Positions 17,311-28,725 of a stretch of 64,000 nt of DNA are shown here, one piece after another. A model generated the notes under the pieces. That model saw only the letters and a list, made by a program, of their open reading frames with translations, did no database searches and was not told the DNA's origin. The stretch is from CAZQFV01 sp964592645 (GTDB lineage Bacteria > Chloroflexota > Chloroflexia > DTKN01). The stretch covers positions 43,352 through 107,351 of the forward strand of contig CAZQFV010000011.1 of the NCBI GenBank assembly GCA_964592645.1, read 5' to 3'. The position numbers were made by a program, and so were the translations under genes. Position 1 is the first letter of the stretch, and each line of letters begins with the position of its first letter.

Positions 17311-17409
17311 ATGCTTGCCCTTTGTATCGTCCTGGCCCTCCTGTGGCTATTCGTCGACCTGCTCTGGCGCACTATAGGCAGGGACACTGCGGACGAGGGC
17401 CAACCCTAG
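17311..17409 (+). CDS. 32-residue membrane peptide
   Basis: The ATG at 17311 has a near-ideal GAGGAGGAACC site. The peptide begins MLALCIVLALLWLFVDLLWR and continues TIGRDTADEGQP: one transmembrane helix (about 2-19), then a short charged tail. It is preceded by a perfect promoter and followed by a structured T-rich terminator, so it is a self-contained transcription unit of about 240 nt. No homology is recognised. Small membrane peptides of this kind can regulate a membrane complex or act as toxins, but nothing here decides between these. An alternative is that the transcript works as a small RNA and the frame is incidental; the excellent ribosome site argues against that. Confidence 0.6.
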   Translation: MLALCIVLALLWLFVDLLWRTIGRDTADEGQP

Positions 17410-17417
17410 CCCCTAAC

Positions 17418-17488
17418 GCCTGGGCCCTCCAAGGCCGTCCTGGCGGCTTGGAGACGGCCACCTCGCTGCCCAGGCATTTTACGTTTTT
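17418..17488 (+). terminator. Structured terminator after the small-peptide gene
   Basis: The outer stem GCCTGGGC (17418-17425) pairs with GCCCAGGC (17468-17475). Inside it an inner hairpin pairs CTCCAAG (17427-17433) with CTTGGAG (17447-17453), plus further CCG/CGG pairs. The T-rich run ATTTTACGTTTTT (17476-17488) follows. This fits an intrinsic terminator with an extra inner stem-loop. Confidence 0.65.
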
Positions 17489-17504
17489 GCACATTTCTCT
17501 CTCC

Positions 17505-17696
17505 TATAATCAATTGCCTCCTGGCCCAAGGTGTGGTAAGATGGCAGAGCCAGATGGGGGAATATCCACTGACCGGCGCGCCGGCCTGGTGAGGGCTTTT
17601 CCCGGAGGGCCGCTATCGGTCCCTGCGCGGGCCCGGCTTTCTTTCGCACATTCGTCCTAAAAGATGACGCTATCTGGCGTGTATTTATGCTATACT
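17505..17696 (+). promoter_or_regulatory. uvrA upstream region with two candidate -10 boxes
   Basis: TATAAT at 17505-17510 (extended -10 TCC-TATAAT, weak -35) and TATACT at 17691-17696 are candidate -10 elements for the repair operon. No clear -35 and no LexA-like box were recognised. A 40-codon frame at 17541-17660 has no good ribosome site and is probably not translated. Confidence 0.3.
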
Positions 17697-17754
17697 CTCA
17701 CCGGTGTGGTTTGACAGGGTGGTTGCCCATCCACCCCCAACGAGGAACCGTCCC

Positions 17755-20600
<2,846 letters not shown>

Positions 20601-20604
<4 letters not shown>

Positions 20605-21023
20605 GCGCGGAGCCCATACCGACCCGGTGCGGCTATCGCTGCGACCTCTGCCTGGCCTACCGGCCGAACGTCGCGCAGAACCCGGCCAACCAGCAGACCT
20701 TGAGCGACGGCTGGTTCCGCTACTTTGGTTTTCGGCTGCCGTCGGAAGCAATCTGCTGCGATGGCTGTATGGCCGGCAACCCCAGGCTGATTGACCAGGC
20801 TTGCCCGGTGCGGCCATGTGTCATCGGAAAGGAGCTGGACAACTGCTCCCGGTGCGAGCGCTACACCTGCGAGAAGCTACAAGAGCGGCTTGTCGTGTAC
20901 GAGGAGGTCCAAGGCCGGATCGGCGCCCAGATCCCGGAAGAAGACTACATCCGCTTCATCCGGCCCTATGAGAACAAGCGGCGGCCGGATGCACTCAGAG
21001 CATCGCGCGAGGAGGGCCGATGA
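20601..21023 (+). CDS. DUF3795-type cysteine-rich protein
   Basis: 140 residues; the ATG overlaps the uvrA stop (ATGA). Eleven cysteines fall in spaced clusters: CGYRCDLC near the N-terminus, then ICCDGC, CPVRPC, NCSRC and YTCEKL. This pattern is typical of DUF3795 proteins, presumed metal (Zn or Fe-S) binders of unknown function. Its position between uvrA and a DNA glycosylase, with overlapping starts and stops on both sides, suggests a role linked to DNA damage. That link is contextual only. Confidence 0.75.
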
Positions 21024-21625
21024 AACGCTGCTTCTGGGCCGGAGCCGATCCTCTCTACGTGGCCTATCACGATACCGAGTGGGGCGTCCCCGTGCACGAC
21101 GACCGCCTGCTCTACGAGTTTCTCGTGCTGGAAGGGGCCCAGGCCGGCCTCAGTTGGCGCACCATCCTGAACAAGCGCGAGAACTACCGGGCCGCTTTCG
21201 ATAACCTGGAGCCCCGGATCGTCGCCCGGTACGACGACCGCAAGGTGGCCGAGCTGCTGGCCAACCCCGGCATCGTCCGCAACCGCCTCAAGGTCGCGGC
21301 GGCCGTCCAGAACGCCCGCTCCCTGCTGGCGGTGCAGGAAGAGTTCGGCACCTTTGACGCCTACATCTGGGGCTTTGTCGGCGGCCGGCCGATCGTCAAT
21401 GCCTGGGAGGAACCCGCCGCGATCCCGGTCGAAACGCCCGAGTCACGGGCCATGAGCCAGGACCTGCAGCGGCGCGGCTTTCGCTTCGTCGGCCCGACGA
21501 TCTGCTATGCCTATATGCAGGCCGTCGGCATGGTCAACGACCATACGGTGGACTGCTTCCGCCATCGGCAGCTGGCCGAGGCGGCGGCCGACGGGCCATC
21601 CCCGCCCGCGCCGTCCAACTGGTGA
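21020..21625 (+). CDS. tag: DNA-3-methyladenine glycosylase I
   Basis: 201 residues; the ATG overlaps the previous stop (ATGA). It removes 3-methyladenine from alkylated DNA. It matches the Tag family: RCFWAGADPLYVAYHDTEWG at the start (zinc ligands Cys4 and the His of YHD), FLVLEGAQAGLSWRTILNKR, and the C-terminal NDHTVDCFRH with the remaining zinc His and Cys. The C-terminal tail is slightly extended and Pro-rich. Its place downstream of uvrA gives a compact repair operon combining base and nucleotide excision repair. Confidence 0.95.
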   Translation: MKRCFWAGADPLYVAYHDTEWGVPVHDDRLLYEFLVLEGAQAGLSWRTILNKRENYRAAFDNLEPRIVARYDDRKVAELLANPGIVRNRLKVAAAVQNARSLLAVQEEFGTFDAYIWGFVGGRPIVNAWEEPAAIPVETPESRAMSQDLQRRGFRFVGPTICYAYMQAVGMVNDHTVDCFRHRQLAEAAADGPSPPAPSNW

Positions 21626-21722
21626 GCGGCGGGGAGGCGCAGGAACGGTCCCCCTCGGCCTACGGGGTCTTGAGCCTCATCTACGAGGGTTGGAAAACGA
21701 CCTCCATCAGGGGGTAGCCATC

Positions 21723-22913
21723 ATGCCCATGCGCCATCTGGAACAACTCAGCGCCCGGATCGGTCCGCGGCCGCTGGGGTCACGGGAGAACCTGGCCGCG
21801 GCCGACTACATCCGGCAGACATTCGCCGCCTTGGGCCTGGCGGTGGAGGAACAGGCCATCGACTGCCCGCTCTGGGAGGCGCTGGACACCCGCCTGGAGC
21901 TGGCCGGCGAGCCGCTGGAGGCCCTGGCCAACACCTGGTCGCCGCCGGGCGATGTGACCGCGCCGGGCGTTGCCCTGGGGACGGCGGCCGAGTTGGAGGC
22001 GGCGGCGCTGGCGGGACACATCGCCATCCTCTACGGTGACCTGACCAAGGAACACGGCCATGGGGCGCGCCGCGCCTTCTACTGCCCCGAGAGCAGCCAG
22101 CGGCTCTACCGGCTCCTGGAGGAGAAACGGCCGGCCGGCGTGCTCACCGTCAGCCCCACCCCCGGCTGCCCGGAGCGGCTGCTCCAGGACTGGGAGTTTC
22201 CCCTGCCCTCGGCCACGGTCATGCCCGAGGTGGGGATGCGCCTGCTGCGGGGACTGGGCCGGCCGCTGCGCCTGCACATCACGACGCGCCGGTCGCCCGG
22301 CCGTTTTGCCAACATCGTCGCCCGCCAGGCCGGCCGCCGGCCAGAGCGCATCCTCCTGATGGCCCACTTCGACACCCAGGCCGGTACGCCGGGCGCAGCC
22401 GACGACGCCTCCGGCGTGGCCGTCCTCCTGGCCCTGGCCGAACGCCTCGCCAGTGCCGACCTGCCGTGCAGCCTGGAGTGGCTGGCCGTCAACGGCGAGG
22501 AGGTCGGCGGGGCTGGCGACGCCGTCTACCTGCAGCGGCAGGGGAACACACTGGACCAGGTGCTGGCGGCGATCAACGTGGACGGCGTTGGCCAGGCGCT
22601 CAGTCCCACCTCCCTCACCGCCATGGGGGCCTCGGCAGAGTTGGAGGAAACAATCTGGGCCCTGAAGGACCGCTACCCGGCCGTGCTCCGCGTCGAGCCC
22701 TGGTACGCCAGCGACCACACGGCCTTCTTCTACCAGGGCGTGCCCTGCATCCCGGTCTCTTCCGTGGGACTCAACAACGCCCACATGCCCTCCGAAAGCG
22801 GGCAATGGATCAGCCCGGGACGGTTGGCAGAGGCGGTCGAGCTGGTCGCCGACCTCATCACGGCGCTGGCGGACAAGGCGCCGGACTGGTGCCGGGCCCC
22901 AGGCACTGCCTAG
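21723..22913 (+). CDS. M28 family aminopeptidase
   Basis: 396 residues from the ATG at 21723 (AGGGGGT upstream). No signal peptide is visible. M28 zinc-site motifs are in order: LLMAHFDTQ, AADDASGVAVLLALAE, AVNGEEVGG (catalytic Glu), YASDHTAFF and NNAHMPSES (final His). An inserted PA-like region (about 60-190) precedes the catalytic core. It probably hydrolyses N-terminal residues of peptides using two zinc ions. It lies about 100 bases downstream of tag and may be a separate unit. The frame ends in TAG, and 21 codons later the same frame holds a fragment of an unrelated protein. Confidence 0.88.
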   Translation: MPMRHLEQLSARIGPRPLGSRENLAAADYIRQTFAALGLAVEEQAIDCPLWEALDTRLELAGEPLEALANTWSPPGDVTAPGVALGTAAELEAAALAGHIAILYGDLTKEHGHGARRAFYCPESSQRLYRLLEEKRPAGVLTVSPTPGCPERLLQDWEFPLPSATVMPEVGMRLLRGLGRPLRLHITTRRSPGRFANIVARQAGRRPERILLMAHFDTQAGTPGAADDASGVAVLLALAERLASADLPCSLEWLAVNGEEVGGAGDAVYLQRQGNTLDQVLAAINVDGVGQALSPTSLTAMGASAELEETIWALKDRYPAVLRVEPWYASDHTAFFYQGVPCIPVSSVGLNNAHMPSESGQWISPGRLAEAVELVADLITALADKAPDWCRAPGTA

Positions 22914-22976
22914 CGGGACCGCGCCTCGGCCCGGCGAGTCTGCCGGACACGGACAGACATAGATGAACACAGGCGC

Positions 22977-23255
22977 AGCACGATTTTCGGCCTGCTGGGC
23001 CGCTTCCGCGGCCCCGGCCGCAAGGGCGACCCCTGCCCCATGGCCAATGTCTATGCCCTCCAGGCCCTGGCCCAGGTGCCAGGGATGCGCGACGGCCCGG
23101 CGGCGCGCGCCGGGGCCGAGATGCTGCTCGCCCACTGGGAGCAGCAGCGCGAGCGCAAGTACTACCTATTTGGCATCGGCACCGACTTCCGCAAGCTCAA
23201 ATACCCCTTTGTCTGGCACGACATCCTGCACGTGGCCCATGTGTTGAGCCTTCCA
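22977..23255 (+). pseudogene. Fragment of a larger conserved protein (3' part)
   Basis: An open stretch encodes STIFGLLGRFRGPGRKGDPC, then a Met-Ala-Asn-Val-Tyr segment, AEMLLAHWEQQRERKYYLFG and TDFRKLKYPFVWHDILHVAH. It has a protein-like composition and resembles the C-terminal region of conserved bacterial hypothetical proteins of prenyltransferase/cyclase-like type, from memory. It has no start codon with a ribosome site. Protein-like sequence stops abruptly near 23255, where it meets the broken regulator on the other strand. It is read as a deletion relic. Confidence 0.5.
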
Positions 23256-23642
23256 ATCGCCATGGCGCTCGCGCATGGCCTGCGCCGTGCCGACCGCCAC
23301 CTGCACGACGACGGTGTGGGCCGGCTCGGGCCGCGGCATCGTCCGCTCCATGTACTCGCGCACGGAAAAGCCGCGCGGCCGGACGAAATGCTCGTCCTCT
23401 GCCACCGGCTCGCGGATGCGCTCCAGGCGAAAGGTGCGCACCTCGTGCCGCAGCCGGCAGAACCCGCCGTTCCTCCCGCGCTCCGAGTAGATGGGGATGC
23501 CCAGCTCATCCAGCATGTCCATATAGCGCAGCACCGTGCGCTGCGAGACGCCCAGCTCGGCCGCCAGCTCCGCGGCCTTCCAGCCGGGGCGCTTCTGCAG
23601 CAGCAGGATCAGCGAGATCAGCCGGGTGGCAACGTTGGTCAT
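23166..23642 (-). pseudogene. WYL-type transcriptional regulator with internal deletion
   Basis: The ATG overlaps the stop of the S8 protease (ATGA). Residues 1-63 form a DeoR-like winged HTH (ELAAELGVSQRTVLRYMDML, then SERGRNGGF). The frame then jumps straight to a late WYL-domain segment (RHEVRTFRLERI, PRGFSVREYMERT). The ~130-160 residues expected between them are missing. After about residue 130 the frame reads the antisense of the neighbouring fragment. It is therefore truncated both internally and at the end. The HTH alone might still bind DNA, but I judge it a pseudogene. Confidence 0.65.
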
Positions 23643-26600
23643 GGTCCCTCCCGCAAGACCAGCGGCAGGTAGACCTGGTAGGGCGTAGCGACCTGCAAGA
23701 CCACCGTGCTAGAGAGGTCCACCCCGCATCCCACCAACGTGGCCGTGTTGGTCACCGTGCTGCCGGGTGCCGCCGTAGCCGTCAACTGCCCCACGATCGT
23801 CACGACGATGCTTTCCCCGGCCGGCACGGACGGGTACCAGACCAGCGTATCGCCCTGTTCCAGCCCCGGCGGGTTGGAGGTGATGTATTCCACGGCCGAC
23901 GGGAGAGCGTCGGAGAGCATCGCCGCCCACAGGTCGCCGGCCCCCCGGTTGGCCAGCGCGATCGTATAGGTGAGCAGCGCCCCAGGCGGGACCTCATCCG
24001 GCCAGACCGTCTTGGTCATGAGGGGCTCCGGCGCCGGGAGGGGCAGCGCCTCGAACGCGGCGCCGGCGGAGACGGCCGGCCCGGCCCAGAAGAGGTAGGC
24101 CGTGTTGGTCACCGCGGCCAGCGGGAGGCCCCCTGGGCAGGGCGGTGGCACCAGGTACCCCACGATCGTCGCCGCGCCGCTCCCGCCGGGCGGCAGGTCC
24201 ACCGTCCAGGTGAGGGTGCCGTCCCGGTAGACGCCCGGCGGCGTCGAGGTGATGTAGCCGACGCTACCGGGCAGCGTGTCGGACAGGACCGCGCCGGCCA
24301 GGTAGCCCTCACCGTGGTTGGCATAGGCCAGGGTGTAGGTGAGGAACTGGCCGTACTGCACCTGCGCCGGCCGGACCGTCTTGGTCAGGACAGGCTCCGG
24401 CGGCAGCGCCTCCAGGAAGAGGTCGTTGACGGCCACATCGCCGGCCCAGCGCAGGCGGGCGCCGGCCGGGGCGCTGGGACGATAGCCCGGCGCGCCAGCC
24501 TGCACGGTGTACAGGTCGGCGCAGACCGCCGGGAAGAGGTAGCGGCCGGCCGCATCGGCCGTGGTGGTGAGCGTCTGCAGGTAGGATGTCGCCATAACCG
24601 CCGCCCCGGGCACCGGCGCCGTCGTCCCGCTGATATAGACCGTGCCGGAGAGGGCGCCCCACACCCCGCCGGGCTCCTGGTCGGCGGGCGGCGGTCCGAA
24701 GACGGGGTAAAAGGCCACCGCCAGCGAGTCCGCCAGGCCGGCCGAGTCCATGTACGAGTAGAGCAGCCCGTCGGCCCCGGCGGCGTCCTCCAACCCCACC
24801 GTGGACCAATCGGGCCGGCTCACCTCCAGGTACTGCAGCGTGATGATCCCCGTCGCCGTGTCCAGGACGATCTCGAACGTCTCCGGCGCCCCACCCCCCC
24901 AGTGCTGCACCTGGTAGAACTCGATCACCACGTAGCGCTCGTCCACCACTTGGTAGTAGACCTGCCCCTGTGTGCCGTCGGCCGGGTCCAACACGTCCAG
25001 GAAGGCGTAGACGGCGTCGTTCGGCGGGCCCTCGAAGGGCAGCCAGGTCGTCGGCGTGTCCTGGCCGTGCTGCGGATGGCCGACGCTAAAGCCGACAAAG
25101 CCCATGGAGCTGACAAAGTAGCGGCTCTTGGGGACGCCGTAGAAGGGGAAAGGATGGAGGGGGTCGTAGGTCTGCTGAAACTCCATGAAGCCAAGGCCGA
25201 CGTAGGGTGTGCCGCCGGTGGCGTCGAGCCAGTTGAAGGCCGGCCCGCAGACCGAACGGCTGTCGCGGACGTAGTAGGTGGGGCGCGGCGCCATCTCCAG
25301 GTTCACGCTCAAGGCCCCGCTGACGGTGATGGCCTGCTCCGCCGGCTCATAGCCGCGGGCCGCGGCGCGCAGACGGTAGCTCCCCGCGGCGACCGTGGCC
25401 GAGTAGTCCCCGGTCGCCGGATCGGAGGTCACCAGGAGGGGGGTGTCCCGCAGGCCAAGGTTGGCCGCGATGGGCAGGCTTCCCAAGCCCAACTCCCGCA
25501 CCGTCCCCTCTAGCGTATAGGCCGGGAGCGGGACCAGGGCCAAGTCCAGTTCCGTCGTCAGGTCCTGGGCGACGGCCACCCCGCTCACCGTCTGCGAAAG
25601 GTAGCCGTAGGCCTGCACGGTGATGGTGTAGGTGCCCTGGCCCAGGGGAAAGTCGAAGGTGCCGGCCGGCCCGGTGGAGGTGAGCAGGGTGTGGCCGTTG
25701 CGCTGCATACGCACCTCGACCCCGGCCAGCGCCTCCCCGGTCATGGCGTCGGTGACCGTGCCGGCCAGCGTGCCGGCCTGCCAGACCATCTCCACCGCCG
25801 CCAGGGCGTCGAGCCGCCCCCAGCCGTAGGTGTTGTTGGGCACGGCGCTGCCGGGGACTCCCCCGCAGGACTCCCCCGTCGTCTTGGGCATCGCCGTGCC
25901 GCGCAGGATGGCCGCCGTCTCTTCCACCCTCCCCACCAGGTCGGGCTCCGCCGACCAGAGCAGGGCTACCGTGCCGGCCACGTGCGGCGTGGCGAAGGAG
26001 GTGCCGCCGGTGATCGTGTAACCCCCGCCCGGGGTCGAGGTGCGGATCGGGTAGCCCGGCGCCGTCACTTCGGGTCCGGTGCCGTAGGTGTCCAGCCAGC
26101 GGCGGGTGGCGTTGGGGCCGCGGGAGGAGAAGAAAGCGATGCCGTCGCTCTGGTCGGTGGCCCCCACGGCGAACCCGGCGGGGCTATCGGCCGGGGAGAC
26201 CAGCGTCCCGCAGCCGTTCGTCCCATTGTTGCCGGCCGCCCAGGCGCCAAAGATGCCGGCGGCGCGCTGCGCCTCCAGCAGCGGGTCCCAGAGCACCATC
26301 GCCCCCGGCGCCCCCCAGGAGTTGCTGACCACGTGCGGCCGCCGGTCCGGGTCGGGGTTGTGGCCGGCCAGGTCGGTGGGGGCAATCGTCCACTCCATCG
26401 CCGAGAGGAGCCCGTCGACGCCGGAGAAGCCGTAGGCGGCGATCCACCGGGCGCCCGGGGCCACGCCGACCTGGTTCCCCAACCCATCGTCGCCGACGAG
26501 GACGCCCATCGTGTGCGTGCCGTGGCTGCTGCCCAGCGGGTAGAGACCCTGGATGGGCTGGGGATAGAGGTGCTGGCCGGTGGGGTCCCACCAGTTGTAG

Positions 26601-27247
26601 TTGTGGTCAAAATCGCCTCCACCCAGGTTGCCGCGGTACTGCCGCACGAGCGCCGGGTGGGTATACTGCACCCCGCTGTCGATGTTGGCCACGACGACGC
26701 CGCTGCCGGTAATGCCGTAGGTCGACCAAACCTGGTCGGCGCGGATACGGGAGATATTCCACTCCGGGGCCAACGGACCATCGGCATCCGCCTCCACGGG
26801 CAGCACCGGGAAGATGGGCTGGTCGGGCAGGACCGCGGCCACGTCCGGCCGCGCCGCCAGTGTCCGGGCCGCGGCGGCGTCGCCGCGCACCACGACGGCG
26901 TTGACGGCATAGTGGGTCCTCACCGCCTCGACATGGCCGGCGGCCTGCAGCCCGTTCAGCGCCGCCAGGACGGCCGGCTGGGTGCGGCCGGCCGTCGCAC
27001 GCAGGGTATCGAAGACGAACCGGCCGCGGGCTTCCCAGTCGCGCATGCCGTAGGCCGGGGCCAGGTTTGCTTGCTCGGCCAGGACAATGACAAAGGTGGA
27101 CAGGCTATCCCCGCCGCGCTGCTCCCGCAGCGCCGGACCCATCCCGGCACTCGACGGCGGGGCGGCCGGCCCCCATAGGCCGGCAAGCAGGAACACGATG
27201 GCCGCAACAACTGCCCCCCGCGACAGGGCGCACCGAGGTCGATCCAT
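23639..27247 (-). CDS. Subtilisin-like S8 protease, secreted, multidomain
   Basis: 1202 residues from the ATG at 27247 (AGGAGGGGTACC upstream). A signal peptide (about 5-35) and an I9-like propeptide (about 50-150) precede the S8 domain. The catalytic triad is Asp190 (VVANIDSGVQY), His242 (SSHGTHTMG) and Ser417 (GGTSFATPHVAG). Carboxypeptidase-regulatory-like beta-sandwiches follow (LAGTVTDAMTGEALAGVEV and two more), then two DUF11-type repeats (LTKTVRPAQVQYGQFLTYTL and LMTKTVWPDEVPPGALLTYT). The protein ends in YQVYLPLVLREGP, the shared C-terminal motif. It probably works outside the cell as a protease, perhaps surface-attached. It overlaps a broken regulator gene at its 3' end. Confidence 0.92.
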   Translation of the reverse strand: MDRPRCALSRGAVVAAIVFLLAGLWGPAAPPSSAGMGPALREQRGGDSLSTFVIVLAEQANLAPAYGMRDWEARGRFVFDTLRATAGRTQPAVLAALNGLQAAGHVEAVRTHYAVNAVVVRGDAAAARTLAARPDVAAVLPDQPIFPVLPVEADADGPLAPEWNISRIRADQVWSTYGITGSGVVVANIDSGVQYTHPALVRQYRGNLGGGDFDHNYNWWDPTGQHLYPQPIQGLYPLGSSHGTHTMGVLVGDDGLGNQVGVAPGARWIAAYGFSGVDGLLSAMEWTIAPTDLAGHNPDPDRRPHVVSNSWGAPGAMVLWDPLLEAQRAAGIFGAWAAGNNGTNGCGTLVSPADSPAGFAVGATDQSDGIAFFSSRGPNATRRWLDTYGTGPEVTAPGYPIRTSTPGGGYTITGGTSFATPHVAGTVALLWSAEPDLVGRVEETAAILRGTAMPKTTGESCGGVPGSAVPNNTYGWGRLDALAAVEMVWQAGTLAGTVTDAMTGEALAGVEVRMQRNGHTLLTSTGPAGTFDFPLGQGTYTITVQAYGYLSQTVSGVAVAQDLTTELDLALVPLPAYTLEGTVRELGLGSLPIAANLGLRDTPLLVTSDPATGDYSATVAAGSYRLRAAARGYEPAEQAITVSGALSVNLEMAPRPTYYVRDSRSVCGPAFNWLDATGGTPYVGLGFMEFQQTYDPLHPFPFYGVPKSRYFVSSMGFVGFSVGHPQHGQDTPTTWLPFEGPPNDAVYAFLDVLDPADGTQGQVYYQVVDERYVVIEFYQVQHWGGGAPETFEIVLDTATGIITLQYLEVSRPDWSTVGLEDAAGADGLLYSYMDSAGLADSLAVAFYPVFGPPPADQEPGGVWGALSGTVYISGTTAPVPGAAVMATSYLQTLTTTADAAGRYLFPAVCADLYTVQAGAPGYRPSAPAGARLRWAGDVAVNDLFLEALPPEPVLTKTVRPAQVQYGQFLTYTLAYANHGEGYLAGAVLSDTLPGSVGYITSTPPGVYRDGTLTWTVDLPPGGSGAATIVGYLVPPPCPGGLPLAAVTNTAYLFWAGPAVSAGAAFEALPLPAPEPLMTKTVWPDEVPPGALLTYTIALANRGAGDLWAAMLSDALPSAVEYITSNPPGLEQGDTLVWYPSVPAGESIVVTIVGQLTATAAPGSTVTNTATLVGCGVDLSSTVVLQVATPYQVYLPLVLREGP

Positions 27248-27270
27248 GGTACCCCTCCTGCTTGGCTGCT

Positions 27271-27309
27271 CTTCTTGCCGGTGTCTTGGAGCCTTTATGG
27301 TTACAAGGC
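27271..27309 (-). repeat. Dispersed intergenic repeat, copy 3
   Basis: On the minus strand: TTGTAACCATAAAGGCTCC then AAGACACCGGCAAGAAG. It occupies most of the 75-bp gap between the S8 protease start and the MFS stop. Confidence 0.5.
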
Positions 27310-27322
27310 CTCCCATATCCGT

Positions 27323-28555
27323 CTACTCCGCCCTCTTCGGCCGCCACAGGACCATCAGCAACGCCGCGGCCAGGGCCAGCGCCGCACCGAAGAAAAAGGG
27401 GGCGGAGGCACCAAACCCCTTCCAGCCTCCCACCCCCTGCCACAGCAGGCCGGCGATGGCCGAGGCCGGAAAGTCCAGGATGCCCAGCACGGCGTTGTAG
27501 GTGCCATAGGCCGTGCCGCGCAACTCGGCCGGGACGAGGTCGGCGACCATCGCCTTGGCCGTACCACAGGCCAGGCCGTAGTAAACGCCGTAGAGGGCGT
27601 ACAGCGCCCAGACATGCCATCCCGCGCCGGCCAGGGCAAAGCCCAGGTAGATGGCGGCATAGACCAGCCACCCGCCGAAGATCAGGCGCCGGCGCCCGAT
27701 GCGGTCGGAGAGCGAGCCGGCCGGTGCCGAGACCAGGGTGTAGATCAAATTGAAGGTAATCAGCATCCCCAGGATGCCCACCAGGCTCAGGCCGCGCTCC
27801 TGGGCCCGCAGCACGAGAAAGGCGTCGGAGGAATTGCCCAGGTCGAAGAGGCCGACGATGAGCATAAAGACCAGAAACGGCCGGCCTAGCCCCTTGAAGG
27901 TAATCCGCGGCCGGGCCCGCTGTCCCGTTACGCCCACTTCCCTGGCCCCCAGCGCCAGCGAGAGCACCGCCAGAACCGCCGGGGCCATACTGACCAAGAC
28001 GATGGTCCGAAAGGTGCCCAACTCCAGATGGACATCGCCGGACTGGGCGAACCAGACGACGAGCAGCGCGATGACCAACCCGAGCATCGCCCCGCCGGTG
28101 TCGGCGGCGCGGTGGAAGCCAAAGGCCAGGCCGCGGTGCCGCTCCTCGATGCTGTCGGCCACCAAGGCGTCGCGCGGCGCCGTGCGCACCCCCTTGCCCA
28201 CCCGGTCGGCCCAGCGGGCGGTGCCCACCGCCCAGACGCTGGCAAGGTAGAACAGGGGCTTGGCCAGGGTGGAGATGCCGTAGCCGAGCACGGCCGGCCA
28301 CTTGCGGGCCCGCAGCCGGTCCGAGAGCCACCCGGAAAAGACCTTGAGGACGCTGGCGGTAGCCTCGGCGAGGCCCTCGATCACGCCGATGACGGCTGTG
28401 CCGACGTGCAGCACATTGCTCAGAAAGAGCGGCAGGAGATTGATCACCATCTCGCTGGAGATGTCCATGAAGAAACTGGTCAAGCTCACGGCCCAGACGT
28501 TACGGGGCAGGGCGCGCAGACCGGTGCGCGGCGCAGCGTTCGACGGTTCGGACAA
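27323..28555 (-). CDS. MFS transporter
   Basis: 410 residues from a TTG with GAGGAGG upstream. Twelve hydrophobic segments are visible, with the conserved loop-2/3 motif GWLSDRLRARKWPA and its repeat GSLSDRIGRRRLIFGG in the second half, the classic major-facilitator signature. A further loop motif is RWADRVGKGVRTAPRDALVA. I recall similar sequences being annotated as MFS permeases of unknown substrate. It sits in the inner membrane as a proton-driven or facilitated exporter/importer. It has its own promoter and is divergent from the ABC operon. Confidence 0.88.
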   Translation of the reverse strand: MSEPSNAAPRTGLRALPRNVWAVSLTSFFMDISSEMVINLLPLFLSNVLHVGTAVIGVIEGLAEATASVLKVFSGWLSDRLRARKWPAVLGYGISTLAKPLFYLASVWAVGTARWADRVGKGVRTAPRDALVADSIEERHRGLAFGFHRAADTGGAMLGLVIALLVVWFAQSGDVHLELGTFRTIVLVSMAPAVLAVLSLALGAREVGVTGQRARPRITFKGLGRPFLVFMLIVGLFDLGNSSDAFLVLRAQERGLSLVGILGMLITFNLIYTLVSAPAGSLSDRIGRRRLIFGGWLVYAAIYLGFALAGAGWHVWALYALYGVYYGLACGTAKAMVADLVPAELRGTAYGTYNAVLGILDFPASAIAGLLWQGVGGWKGFGASAPFFFGAALALAAALLMVLWRPKRAE

Positions 28556-28590
28556 GGGACCCTCCTCGGCACGGTTATTTGGTCGGGCCT

Positions 28591-28619
28591 ATCATAGCAC
28601 AGTCTGGCCACTCGTTCAA
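28591..28619 (-). promoter_or_regulatory. Promoter of the MFS gene
   Basis: Minus strand TTGAAC (28619-28614), a 17-bp spacer, TATGAT (28596-28591), 35 bp before the TTG start. Confidence 0.65.
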
Positions 28620-28725
28620 CAGCGGAGCGCTCTCATCTTCTTTTCATCATCAGGCGGCAGAATGGAGGGTTGGAACAAGGACCGACCGGGAGAGCCGCAG
28701 CGGATTGAGCAACCAGGAGGTGCGT

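Noticed and set aside
17541..17660. 40-codon frame in the uvrA leader
   Set aside because: No good ribosome site and Arg/Ala/Pro-rich random-looking sequence.
22911..23255. Possible TAG readthrough joining the M28 peptidase to the following fragment in the same frame
   Set aside because: The M28 domain is complete before the stop, the 21 linking codons are not protein-like, and the fragment belongs to another family.
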